A program made the position numbers and the translations under genes. The notes under the pieces were generated by a model. It had not been told where the DNA came from. It did not search any database and was given only the letters and a program-made list of their open reading frames with translations. From contig JAJDDJ010000009.1 of NCBI GenBank assembly GCA_029260395.1, forward strand, positions 248,001-312,000: a stretch of DNA of 64,000 bases, written 5' to 3'. This document shows positions 27,455 through 36,637 of this stretch, piece after piece (position 1 is the first letter of the stretch; every line of letters begins with the position of its first letter). Origin of the DNA: Phycisphaerales bacterium. Lineage in GTDB: Bacteria; Planctomycetota; Phycisphaerae; Phycisphaerales; UBA1924.

Positions 27455-28504
27455 ATGCACCGTTACGCCGCTGTCAGCCTGTCGCTCGCTTTCCTCGTGA
27501 CCCCCGTTCTGGGGCAGGTCGCACCTCAGCCACCCAAAGCCCCGCAGCAGGAAGAGCTTGCTTCGCCGCCCCCGCCCAGGCCAGCACCGGCACCTCGCCC
27601 GGTCATACAGCCGCGCCCCGCCCCCAAACCGCTGCCCGCGTTCAACATCCCCGAGCCGATCATCAAGGACGGGCAGTACTGGTTCCGGCCCGAACCCACC
27701 GACCTGCTCACGCTGGGTTTCAACCCCGTGCTCACGCCGGACGTGGTCGCCAAGCTCGCCCCGTTGCTCTCTGATCGCCGTAAGCAGATGCAAGATTTGC
27801 TGCTGGCGAACCCCGAGAACACCGAGCAGATGCTCTCGCCCACGTTCACCATGATCGACCTGAAGGACCCGAGCACCCTGACGCAGGCACAGGCGGTATT
27901 GGCCCCGTTGCGCGACATCGGTCCGATTAGCGTCGTGCTCAACAGCAGCGGTGTTCTCGATACCACCGCACGCCAACTCAGCCAGCAGATCACGAGCGGC
28001 TACCAGCAGAAACTGATCGGCGCTGTGCGCGAAGCAACCCCGGTCGATCCCGATGAGGACCCCTCCACGAACGCAAGCCAGGCAGCGGTCGGCCAGATCG
28101 TCTTTGAGTACGCCATATCGGAGCCCAAGTTCGCGTTCGGCCTGCTGGCTGCTCGAGTGTTCGAGGATCTCGATGCGGCTTTCAAGGCCGTCGATATCTC
28201 GCCAGCCTCGGTCGCACTGCTCCGCGAGTCGGCGCCCACGGTCGCGGCGCAGACCAGTATCGCCCAGCGCGCCGATACCGCCCGCATGGCGTTCGCCAAC
28301 CTCACCATCGTCGAGCGTCAGGCGCTGGCCAATTACGCGGCCACACTCAGGACCGATGCGGACTTCACCATGCCAGAAACAGGCACTTCGTTCCGAGCAA
28401 TGACTGATGAAGAGCGCACCCAGGCCCTGATTGCTGCATACGGGGGCTCCCCGTTCGACTGGTCGAAGTACGTGCAGGCCGAGGCCTCCGCGAGCGACGA
28501 CTAA
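27455..28504 (+). CDS. Secreted proline-rich protein of unknown function
   Basis: 349 residues from ATG 27455 (GGGAG 9 bases upstream); in-frame codons upstream overlap pyrE and were dropped. A signal peptide ends at VLGQ. Residues about 20-65 are a Pro/Ala/Arg-rich linker (SPPPPRPAPAPRPVIQPRP), as in proteins that span peptidoglycan or the periplasm. The rest is mostly helical (KLAPLLSDRRKQMQDLLL, RQLSQQITSGYQQKL) with no recognised domain. Monocistronic with a good terminator; divergent from pyrE. Confidence 0.8.
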   Translation: MHRYAAVSLSLAFLVTPVLGQVAPQPPKAPQQEELASPPPPRPAPAPRPVIQPRPAPKPLPAFNIPEPIIKDGQYWFRPEPTDLLTLGFNPVLTPDVVAKLAPLLSDRRKQMQDLLLANPENTEQMLSPTFTMIDLKDPSTLTQAQAVLAPLRDIGPISVVLNSSGVLDTTARQLSQQITSGYQQKLIGAVREATPVDPDEDPSTNASQAAVGQIVFEYAISEPKFAFGLLAARVFEDLDAAFKAVDISPASVALLRESAPTVAAQTSIAQRADTARMAFANLTIVERQALANYAATLRTDADFTMPETGTSFRAMTDEERTQALIAAYGGSPFDWSKYVQAEASASDD

Positions 28505-28532
28505 ACAGCCCTGTTTACACCACGACCTCAAC

Positions 28533-28563
28533 GAGCCCGGTATTCACACCGGGCTCTTTCTTT
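28533..28563 (+). terminator. Rho-independent terminator after the proline-rich protein gene
   Basis: Perfect nine-base stem GAGCCCGGT/ACCGGGCTC with a six-base loop (ATTCAC), followed by TTTCTTT on the plus strand, 28 bases after the stop. There is no T-run on the other strand, so it is unlikely to serve lysS. Confidence 0.9.
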
Positions 28564-28593
28564 GCGCGCTTGGAGTCCAATTGAATCGGCGGC

Positions 28594-30240
28594 TCAGGTG
28601 GCCTCGGGCCGCATGAACGGGAAGAGCAGCACGTCGCGGATCGACCGCTGATCGGCCATCAGCATCATGAGCCGATCGATGCCTAGGCCCATCCCGCCCG
28701 CAGGGGGCATGCCCGATTTGAGCGCACGGATGAAGTCGGCATCGAACGAGCGGAACGTCCGCTCCTCGTCGTCGACCCCCGCGAGTTGCTCGCGGAACTT
28801 GGCCGCCTGCACATCGGGATCGTTCAGCTCGGTGTAGTGAGGCCCGATCTCCATGCCCGCGATAAACAGGTCCGCGCGATCGGCGAGGCTCGGGTCGTCT
28901 GCCATGGGCCTCGTCAGCGGCGACAGCGCTGCCGGGTAGCCGACGATCCAGGTTGGCCGAGCCGGGTCGAGCTTGGGCTCAGCAAACTCCTCGAACAGCT
29001 CGTTGATGATGAACACGATGTCGATGTCCTCGCCCGCCTCGTTGCGCGTCTTGATGCCGCGCTTGGTCGCCTCGGCGCGCGCGCGATCGTGGTCGGTGAA
29101 CGCAAAGCCAAGCCCACGCTCGAACAGCTCGCCGTAATTCACCCGGTCGAATGCGGGCGCGTAGTCGATGCTCAAATCGCCAAAGGGCAGCACGAGCGAG
29201 CCGCCCTCTGCGCGCACGCCTGTTTCACCGGCTCGCATCTTGGAAGCGACCTTCGCGGCGACGCGAACGAGCGACTCTGAGATGTCCATTACGGTCGAGC
29301 AATCACCAAACGCCTCGTACAGCTCGATCATCGTGAACTCGGGATTATGCGACCGGTCCACGCCCTCGTTGCGGAAGTTGCGGTTGATCTCGAAGACCCT
29401 TGGCATCCCGCCGACGAGCAGCCGCTTGAGATAAAGCTCGGGCGCGATGCGAAGGTACAGGTCCATATCCAACGCGTTGAGGTGCGTCACGAACGGCCGC
29501 GCCGCGGCGCCGCCCGCCTGCGATTGCAGCATCGGGGTCTCGACCTCGACAAAGCCAATCGAGGCCAGGTGCGCGCGGAGCGCCGCGATCACACGCGCCC
29601 GAAGCATGAATACGCTGGTCGTTTCCGGGTTCGACCAGAGATCCACGTACCGCTGGCGGTAGCGGAGCTCCTGGTCTTGCAGGCCGTCGTGCTTGGATGG
29701 CGGCGGCACCAGGCACTTGCTGCCAGGCTCGAGCCCGCTTGCCCATATGGTCGTTTCGCCCTTGCGTGTCTTCATCAGCGGACCGCTGGCAACCACGATG
29801 TCGCCAAGGTCTGTCTGCTTGGCCAGCGCGAAGCCGAGTTCGTCGCAGTCCGCCTTACTGACCGCGACCTGAAAGCTCTCGTGGCTCGCATCGCGGAGGT
29901 TCATCCATACGAGCTTGCCGCTGTCACGAATCAGCATCACACGGCCTGCAACCCGAACCCGCGGCCGATCATCGATCATCGGCGGCGCGTCCTCCGCCTC
30001 GGGGTTGTCCTTGAGAACACCCTTCCGCGCAGCCGCGGATTCCTGGTGCGTTGCGTCAGCTGCTTCGTCGTACCGGCCCGCAGCCTCGGCCAGGCTCAGC
30101 AGGTCGTGCTGCCGATGGCCGTACGGATCCAACCCCAGTTCGCGCACGCGGGCACGTTTCTCCAGCCTGGCGGCCTCTTGCTCGTGCAGATCGGGCTGGC
30201 TTAGATCGGGGCTGGCGGATTCGATGGGTTCGGTAGGCAC
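28594..30240 (-). CDS. lysS: Lysyl-tRNA synthetase, class II
   Basis: 548 residues, slightly longer than the usual 500. It charges tRNA-Lys. An OB-fold anticodon-binding domain (VRVAGRVMLIRDSGKLVWMN) precedes the class II core: motif 1 region VEVETPMLQ, motif 2 FRNEGVDRSHNPEFTMIELY and motif 3 GMGLGIDRLMML. An insertion of about 30 residues (AADATHQESAAARKG...) lies between the N-terminal helix and the OB fold. The start is GTG with only a weak ribosome-binding site. It follows rrf2 by 9 bases, apparently the last gene of a moxR-rrf2-lysS operon. Confidence 0.96.
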   Translation of the reverse strand: MPTEPIESASPDLSQPDLHEQEAARLEKRARVRELGLDPYGHRQHDLLSLAEAAGRYDEAADATHQESAAARKGVLKDNPEAEDAPPMIDDRPRVRVAGRVMLIRDSGKLVWMNLRDASHESFQVAVSKADCDELGFALAKQTDLGDIVVASGPLMKTRKGETTIWASGLEPGSKCLVPPPSKHDGLQDQELRYRQRYVDLWSNPETTSVFMLRARVIAALRAHLASIGFVEVETPMLQSQAGGAAARPFVTHLNALDMDLYLRIAPELYLKRLLVGGMPRVFEINRNFRNEGVDRSHNPEFTMIELYEAFGDCSTVMDISESLVRVAAKVASKMRAGETGVRAEGGSLVLPFGDLSIDYAPAFDRVNYGELFERGLGFAFTDHDRARAEATKRGIKTRNEAGEDIDIVFIINELFEEFAEPKLDPARPTWIVGYPAALSPLTRPMADDPSLADRADLFIAGMEIGPHYTELNDPDVQAAKFREQLAGVDDEERTFRSFDADFIRALKSGMPPAGGMGLGIDRLMMLMADQRSIRDVLLFPFMRPEAT

Positions 30241-30249
30241 GCCGCGATC

Positions 30250-30756
30250 TTACGGCTGATTCCGGTTATCCGCTGCCGCATCGGGCGAAATGGACCCGCC
30301 GTCAAACGTGAGGCCCGAAGGCCGGCGCTCGCCCGTGTCGCACAGCGGCCTTCGCGGCTCGCCTTGGCCCCGCACGATGTCCTCAAACGTGATGCCGCCG
30401 TACAGGTCGATGATCGAAGCCGCGCCACCATCGAGCCTGCGATGCAGCGAGCACAGTGAGGTTCCATGGCTCTTGATGCCCAGCGGGCACTGGCCGATAC
30501 GCTCGATGGGGGTCACCGCGTTGATGACCTCAAGCATGGTGATCTCCGCGGGCGACCTTGAGAGGCGATACCCGCCACCGACGCCGCGGCGGCCCACGAT
30601 CAGTCCGGCGCTCGCGAGAATCTGCAACACCTTGGCCAAGTAGTTGGACGGCACCCTTGTCTGAGTGGCAAGGTCCGTTGTCGAAACCGGCGATTCCGGC
30701 GCATACGCCAGGCACGACATCGCCCGCAGCGCATACTCGGTGGTCTGTGAAAACAT
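30250..30756 (-). CDS. Rrf2-family transcriptional regulator
   Basis: 168 residues. Winged-helix N-terminus (MFSQTTEYALRAMSCLAY, VPSNYLAKVLQILASAGL, GRRGVGGGYRLSR) matches the IscR/NsrR/RirA family that senses Fe-S status, NO or iron. The sensor region has only Cys90 and Cys102 (QCPLGIKSHGTSLCSLHRRL), where IscR and NsrR use three clustered cysteines, so cluster binding would need another ligand or be absent. The C-terminal 30 residues are Pro/Asp-rich and probably disordered. Sits 24 bases downstream of moxR and 9 upstream of lysS. Target genes unknown. Confidence 0.9.
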   Translation of the reverse strand: MFSQTTEYALRAMSCLAYAPESPVSTTDLATQTRVPSNYLAKVLQILASAGLIVGRRGVGGGYRLSRSPAEITMLEVINAVTPIERIGQCPLGIKSHGTSLCSLHRRLDGGAASIIDLYGGITFEDIVRGQGEPRRPLCDTGERRPSGLTFDGGSISPDAAADNRNQP

Positions 30757-30780
30757 CCGGTACTCCCGATTGCACCCGCT

Positions 30781-31851
<1,071 letters not shown>

Positions 31852-32000
31852 CGGGGCTCCTGAACATCCTGAATCGTCTGAATCATCTGGACATGTAGAG
31901 AGAGATCGGACTGGTCTGTGTTTCACCGATCGCTCGCCGAACAGTTGCGATGGTACCGGTCCGGGCGACCTACTGGGCGTCACACCAGCGATAGGACACG

Positions 32001-32037
32001 AAAAACGGCCGCACAGGGGGAAGACCCGTGCGGCCGT
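32001..32037 (-). terminator. Rho-independent terminator of the PDZ-protein gene
   Basis: On the minus strand a perfect ten-base stem, ACGGCCGCAC/GTGCGGCCGT, with a 13-base loop runs straight into a T-run, 83 bases past the stop of the 32120-33505 gene. Confidence 0.9.
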
Positions 32038-32119
32038 GTCGCGGAGTCGCGTAGCTCCAGTGCCACGCGAAGGGAAGGCGGGTGGTCAGGCCGTGATCAA
32101 ATCAGAATCAGGCCTCGGT

Positions 32120-33505
32120 TCAGTTCTCGCCCCGGCCGCCTCGTCGGCGGTTGTCGTTATCGTCCTGCTCGATCCTGCGGACGAGCTGCTCAAGCATCCT
32201 TTCGAGCCGGTCGAGCCGGACCTCAAGCTGGCTCTCGATCTTCTCGTGCAGGTGCTCGGTCATGTCTTCCATCTCGGTGTGGAGGTCGGCCAGGTACTTG
32301 TCAAGCTCGCCCTGCCACTCGTTGCCGAGCCCCCGGGGCACCATGAAGCCGCGGACCGCGTCGTTGAACTCGGGGGCGACTCGGAGTTTCAACTCGCTGA
32401 GCTTGGGATTCGCTTCGGCCAACTCCTTGAGGTAGAGCTCGATACTCTCCTTGTTGATCTTGCCGGCCTGAGCCTGGGCCTGGAGCTCGAGCGCCATCTC
32501 TTGGGCGCGCTGCTGCATGTTCTCGGCTTCGCCCCGCTGTGAGTTGAGCCTGCGGAAGAGGTTGCCCCCTTGGCCGTCGCCCTCGTTGGTGTCGAAGTAG
32601 AAGATGTCGGCCTCGTCGCTGCTGGCCGAGGCCATCACCTTGGCGTCGTACTTGGCAACCCTGATCTCGAGGTCGCGCTTCTTGCCGCGCTGGATTACCG
32701 TGACCTCGAGCTCTTCGCCCGGGTCCATGTCTTCGAGCGCCTCTTGAAGCGTCTTTGGCGTGGCGGGTGCCTTCCCGTCGATCGCGACGATCAGGTCGCC
32801 TTTCTTGATGCCCGCCTTGTCGGCGGGCAGGCCTTCGATCGCGCCCGTCACCATGATCGCATCGCCCGCATTGAGCCCGAAGTGCATGAGCAGCGACTCG
32901 CCCGGTTCGCCCATCGTCAGGCCAACCATGACCTCTGGCGGATTGACGTCGGACGGTAAGGCGTTGGAGTACACCTTCGCCCATCCGCCGCCAGCACCCG
33001 GCGCATCCGGCGCCCTCGGCGCTCGGGGTGCACGGGGTGCACGGGGTGCCACCGCGATCTGATTGTTCCAAGCCGGCACCGCGAGGCGAGCAACGCCCTG
33101 CTGGCCGCCGGTCTTGAAGCGTGCGATCTGATCGCCGTCCAGGTTCAGCACGATGATCTCGTCGTCGTTCTTCTTGATGCGGTCGGGGTCCAGCACCAGC
33201 CCGTTGTGCGAGCCGCTGAGCTTGCCATTGACGATGCGGACGACCACCTTGTCACCGTCTTTGTTGAGTGTGTAGGTGCTCGATGAGTTGCCCGAGTTCT
33301 GGCCGTGCGCGTGTGGGGCACTTGCAGCGTGCTCATGGTCCACGTGATCGGGGTCGAGCTCGATGGCGCGGAACAGTTCCTCAACGACAGCTTGCTCGTC
33401 TTCGGGGTCGGCGAGTCTCCATTCAGAGGCCATCGCGTAGGCGCTCAGGGTTGCAACACCCGTGATCGCGGCCAGCAGAGTTCGTACAGTCAGTTTCGTA
33501 GGCAT
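32120..33505 (-). CDS. Exported PDZ-domain protein with coiled-coil tail
   Basis: 461 residues. Signal peptide (LLAAITGVATLSAYAMA), a His-rich patch (HVDHEHAASAPHAHG at about 54-68), a linker of repeated APR triplets at about 155-167 (DNA repeat near 33005-33050), then a PDZ domain at about 215-290 (GAIEGLPADKAGIKKGDLIVAIDGK). The C-terminal 130 residues are charged and helical, with a likely coiled coil (MEDMTEHLHEKIESQLEVRL). AAGGAG sits 6 bases before the ATG. It lies 141 bases downstream of the ECF sigma/anti-sigma pair, so it could belong to the same envelope-stress response. There are no protease residues, so it may be a scaffold or sensor. Confidence 0.82.
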   Translation of the reverse strand: MPTKLTVRTLLAAITGVATLSAYAMASEWRLADPEDEQAVVEELFRAIELDPDHVDHEHAASAPHAHGQNSGNSSSTYTLNKDGDKVVVRIVNGKLSGSHNGLVLDPDRIKKNDDEIIVLNLDGDQIARFKTGGQQGVARLAVPAWNNQIAVAPRAPRAPRAPRAPDAPGAGGGWAKVYSNALPSDVNPPEVMVGLTMGEPGESLLMHFGLNAGDAIMVTGAIEGLPADKAGIKKGDLIVAIDGKAPATPKTLQEALEDMDPGEELEVTVIQRGKKRDLEIRVAKYDAKVMASASSDEADIFYFDTNEGDGQGGNLFRRLNSQRGEAENMQQRAQEMALELQAQAQAGKINKESIELYLKELAEANPKLSELKLRVAPEFNDAVRGFMVPRGLGNEWQGELDKYLADLHTEMEDMTEHLHEKIESQLEVRLDRLERMLEQLVRRIEQDDNDNRRRGGRGEN

Positions 33506-33646
33506 GTGTTTCTCCTTAGGGAATCGGGTGCGTCGTGTTGCATCCCGAGCTGCCTTGTTACAAAGTTCTGGTTGATATCCACCGCTAGCAAAGATGCGCT
33601 CGCCGAGCGATCCCGTCGGATTGTCCCGCCGGGGTCTTGATTTTTC

Positions 33647-34255
33647 TTAGTAGCTCCACCGACCGGGCGAGGGAAGCTCCGCGCGGATCGGCACCGGCCG
33701 GCCCGAGTCGTCCGTGCCGTAGCGGTACATGTCATCGACCACCGCACGCTCAACAATCTGCCGAACGTACACCACCTCGACCCCCTGGCCGTCTTCGGTG
33801 GGCGCGTACTGCAACACCATCGGCTGGGGCATCTCCCCTAGCACCCTGCCCTGCTCGGCGCCTCGGTCGAAGTACTCTCGCAGCGCTTGCTCGGGGCTCA
33901 GCGATGCCGCGATCACGCCTGCATCCGTTGGTCCAGCGCGAAAGCTCGGCTGGAAAACAACCGCCAAGGTCACCAGCGCCGCTGCCAACCAGCCGCCGTA
34001 GCTCATGGCGGTGCGCGCTCGCCTCGCGAGCGATTCGCTCATGTGCAGCTCAACGGGCGCCTCCACCTCGTCGGCGATAGCCAGCGCGCTGGCGATGACC
34101 TCGTTAAGCGCAGCACGGTCCTGCTGGGCCTCGGCTAGGTCACGCCAGATCGCAGTATCCTGCGAGGCCAACGCGCGGAACGCGGCCCAGTCCTCGGGGG
34201 TGGCCTCGCCATCGAGCACCCTGCTTAGCAGCACGTCAGGTTCAATGCCGGTCAT
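33647..34255 (-). CDS. Putative membrane anti-sigma factor
   Basis: 202 residues. N-terminal cytoplasmic helices (LLSRVLDGEATPEDWAAFRA), one transmembrane segment at about residues 86-103 (GGWLAAALVTLAVVF) and an extracytoplasmic C-terminal domain. This size and topology, and an ATGA overlap with the ECF sigma gene, mark it as a likely anti-sigma factor. There is no HxxxCxxC ZAS motif. It should hold the sigma factor at the inner membrane until a signal arrives. Confidence 0.75.
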   Translation of the reverse strand: MTGIEPDVLLSRVLDGEATPEDWAAFRALASQDTAIWRDLAEAQQDRAALNEVIASALAIADEVEAPVELHMSESLARRARTAMSYGGWLAAALVTLAVVFQPSFRAGPTDAGVIAASLSPEQALREYFDRGAEQGRVLGEMPQPMVLQYAPTEDGQGVEVVYVRQIVERAVVDDMYRYGTDDSGRPVPIRAELPSPGRWSY

Positions 34256-35019
34256 CGGGTCATCCTCTCGTCTCTCGCTCGCTCGGGCTCGGGCGCCAGC
34301 TTGTGCTGGCGTGCCCGCTCGCGGAGCATTCTTCTGCCGCGCGCAATGCGCGTCTCGATCGTCGTTTCTGGCAGCGCGGTGATCGCGCTGATCTCTCGGT
34401 AGCTCATGCCCTTGACCGACCGAAGCAAGAGCGGCTCGCGGTACGCCTCGGGCAGGTCGAGCACCATGTTCAAAAGCCGCTTTCCGTCCTCACGCCGATC
34501 GTGTGCCATGTCGACCGAGTCTCCATTGGCTGCGGGCTGATCGAGCATTGACACGGTGCGTCCCTCGGGCCGCCTGCCGCGGGTACGGGCATCAAGCCGG
34601 GCCGCGTTGATCGCGACGGCTCGTAGCCAGGGCCGCAGGGCCCCTGGTTCACGGACGCTCTCGATCTTGCGCACCATCGTCACCGCAACCTCCTGAAGCA
34701 GATCCTCAAGCTCGGCATCCCGCGATTTGAACGCCAGCAGGATGCCCGCGACCCAGCCGCGGTTGAGCTGCCAGAGTTCTCGCAGCGACTCGCTGTCGCC
34801 CTTCTGAGCGCGCTTGATGAGCCTGAGCCTTGCGGGCGTAAGCTCAGCGGTTGATCCGGGCACGGACCACGACTCGCTGGTTGACTGCTGGCCATCGCTT
34901 CCCACGGGCGCTGCCTCCGCTGGTCGTTGGCGGTCCTGTTTGGCCCCGGTCGGTCCAAGAGGTCCGCCCGAGCATGGATACCGCCCGGCCGGCTTCCCGT
35001 CGCTCGAAGCCACAAGCAC
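34252..35019 (-). CDS. ECF-type RNA polymerase sigma factor
   Basis: 255 residues. Sigma region 2 (AELEDLLQEVAVTMVRKIES, RPWLRAVAINAARLDAR) and region 4 (LPEAYREPLLLRSVKGMSYREISA, then ITALPETTIETRIARGRRMLRE) are clear. The extra N-terminal 60 residues are Pro/Ser-rich and unmatched. The annotated start is GTG at 35019; a later start would trim only that tail. It is followed by its presumed anti-sigma gene in a four-base overlap. It diverges from tatC by 60 bases, so the shared space should hold promoters for both. Confidence 0.92.
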   Translation of the reverse strand: MLVASSDGKPAGRYPCSGGPLGPTGAKQDRQRPAEAAPVGSDGQQSTSESWSVPGSTAELTPARLRLIKRAQKGDSESLRELWQLNRGWVAGILLAFKSRDAELEDLLQEVAVTMVRKIESVREPGALRPWLRAVAINAARLDARTRGRRPEGRTVSMLDQPAANGDSVDMAHDRREDGKRLLNMVLDLPEAYREPLLLRSVKGMSYREISAITALPETTIETRIARGRRMLRERARQHKLAPEPERARDERMTR

Positions 35020-35079
35020 CCCTAAGAATCCCCGCGTCCGATTACCCCTTGGTTACCTCAGCCGCCAGACCCACCATTC

Positions 35080-36123
35080 ATGCCGTCACGCACCCGAGAC
35101 ACCAAAGAGACAGGTTCACGAGGCTCTTCTGACCTCGTGGCGATGTCGTTCGGAGATCACCTTGAGGATCTTCGCCGTCGGCTTGTTCTGGCTCTGCTCG
35201 GGATCGTCCCGGTCTTTATTCTCTCGCTGATATTGGCTCGTTGGATCTTGGGCATTCTGATTCGTCCCGTTCGAACGGCTCTTCTCGCAGCGAACCAATC
35301 GCCCGAACTGCTGGCCACCAACTTCCTCGAAACCTTCGGCATTTACATCCACGTCGCCGTGGTACTCACCGTGCTGGTCGGCAGCCCGTGGGTGCTCTAC
35401 CAGTTGTGGAAGTTTGTCTCGCCCGGGCTCTACAGCCAGGAGCGTCGGTTCGTCTATGTGCTCCTTCCGATGAGCTCGGTGCTCACGCTCTCGGGCGTGG
35501 TGTTTCTCTATGCGGTGATCCTGCCGGTGGTGCTCACGTTCTTCATCGAGTTCGGCACTGGCGTCGGTACGGTTGAGAATCCCGTAGGCCCCAGGCCCGC
35601 GGGTGTGGTGCTGCCGATGATTCCGACGCTCGCCGTCGACCCCGACGACGCCAAGGCCGGCGAAATGTGGATCAACCGCGAGCTCCGCCAGGTGCGGGTC
35701 GCGGTCGCCAAGCCATCGGGCAAAATCGAAGTCCTCGGCAGCCAGCTCACCGCGGGTACCGGCATCGAGCAGCAATACCGCATCAGCGAGTACACCAAGA
35801 CCTTCCTGAACATGGCTCTGGGATTCGCGATGGGGTTTCAGACCCCGGTGGTAGTGCTGCTCTTGGGGTGGGCGGGGCTGCTGGAGCGTGCGTGGCTGGT
35901 CAAATACCGGCGGTACATCATCATGGGCTGCTTGCTTGCGTCGGCGCTGCTCACGCCCGCTGATCCGATGTCGATGCTGCTGCTGGCTGTCCCTCTGTTC
36001 GGCCTCTTCGAGCTGGGCGGTCTGTTGCTTGTGTTGCTTCCCGCGCACCGGGTGGCCGGCACCGCGCCCGAGCCAGACGGCGAGGCCGATGATGGTTCGG
36101 GTGACGGGTTTGGGGATGGCTGA
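35080..36123 (+). CDS. tatC: Twin-arginine translocase subunit TatC with a large loop insertion
   Basis: 347 residues against the usual 240-260. TatC binds the twin-arginine signal of folded exported proteins at the inner membrane. MSFGDHLEDLRRRL is the canonical N-terminal motif and FVSPGLYSQERR carries the conserved Glu of the first cytoplasmic loop. Between TM4 (VLTFFIEFGTG) and TM5 is a hydrophilic insertion of about 75 residues (VDPDDAKAGEMWINREL...). In TM5 the conserved Phe-Glu (FE) reads FQ in GFAMGFQTPV. The ATG at 35080 has no ribosome-binding site; an internal ATG at 35143 would start exactly at MSFGDHL. It overlaps tadA by 8 bases. tatA/B are not in the window. Confidence 0.92.
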   Translation: MPSRTRDTKETGSRGSSDLVAMSFGDHLEDLRRRLVLALLGIVPVFILSLILARWILGILIRPVRTALLAANQSPELLATNFLETFGIYIHVAVVLTVLVGSPWVLYQLWKFVSPGLYSQERRFVYVLLPMSSVLTLSGVVFLYAVILPVVLTFFIEFGTGVGTVENPVGPRPAGVVLPMIPTLAVDPDDAKAGEMWINRELRQVRVAVAKPSGKIEVLGSQLTAGTGIEQQYRISEYTKTFLNMALGFAMGFQTPVVVLLLGWAGLLERAWLVKYRRYIIMGCLLASALLTPADPMSMLLLAVPLFGLFELGGLLLVLLPAHRVAGTAPEPDGEADDGSGDGFGDG

Positions 36124-36637
36124 CGACGCGGCCAAGCTCACCGCCCACGATACCCGATGGCTAAACCGAGCCATCGAGCTGGCGCACGCAGCTGCGAACA
36201 TCGGCGAGGTGCCCGTCGGGGCGGTCGTCTACACCACCGCCACCGGCGAACTGCTCGGCGAGGGCGCCAACCGCAGGGAGATCGACGCCGACCCCGCGGC
36301 GCACGCGGAAGTCCTCGCGATTCGGTCTGCCGCTAAAGCTCTGGGAGACTGGCGGCTCAACGACGCAACGCTGGTGGTCACACTCGAACCCTGCGCGATG
36401 TGCGCTGGACTAATCGTCAACGCCCGCGTGGGCCGTCTGGTGTTCAGCGCGTTCGACCCCAAGGCCGGCGCGTGCGGCTCGGTGCTCGATGTCACCGCCC
36501 AGCCCGCGCTCAACCACCGGCCGGCGGTCATCGCGCCCAACGAAGTGAATCAAGCCGAGCTGCGCACCGAAGAGTGCGCCGCAATGCTCCGTGGTTTCTT
36601 CCGCTCGCGGCGGTCATCGGGCGGCCCCGGTGCCTGA
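36116..36637 (+). CDS. tadA: tRNA-specific adenosine deaminase
   Basis: 173 residues. Deaminates A34 of tRNA-Arg(ACG) to inosine. The zinc site is complete: HAEVLAI (His ligand with catalytic Glu) and PCAMC (two Cys ligands). LNRAIELAHAAANIGEVPVG and the GACGSVLDV segment are typical of TadA. ATG 36116 overlaps the tatC stop by 8 bases and the gene's own end overlaps the mutM GTG by 8 bases, so the three are translationally coupled. An ATG at 36092 is an alternative adding eight residues. Confidence 0.95.
   Translation: MADDAAKLTAHDTRWLNRAIELAHAAANIGEVPVGAVVYTTATGELLGEGANRREIDADPAAHAEVLAIRSAAKALGDWRLNDATLVVTLEPCAMCAGLIVNARVGRLVFSAFDPKAGACGSVLDVTAQPALNHRPAVIAPNEVNQAELRTEECAAMLRGFFRSRRSSGGPGA

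Noticed and set aside
28533-28563. Terminator as a shared bidirectional stop for lysS
   Set aside because: The minus strand lacks a T-run after the stem.
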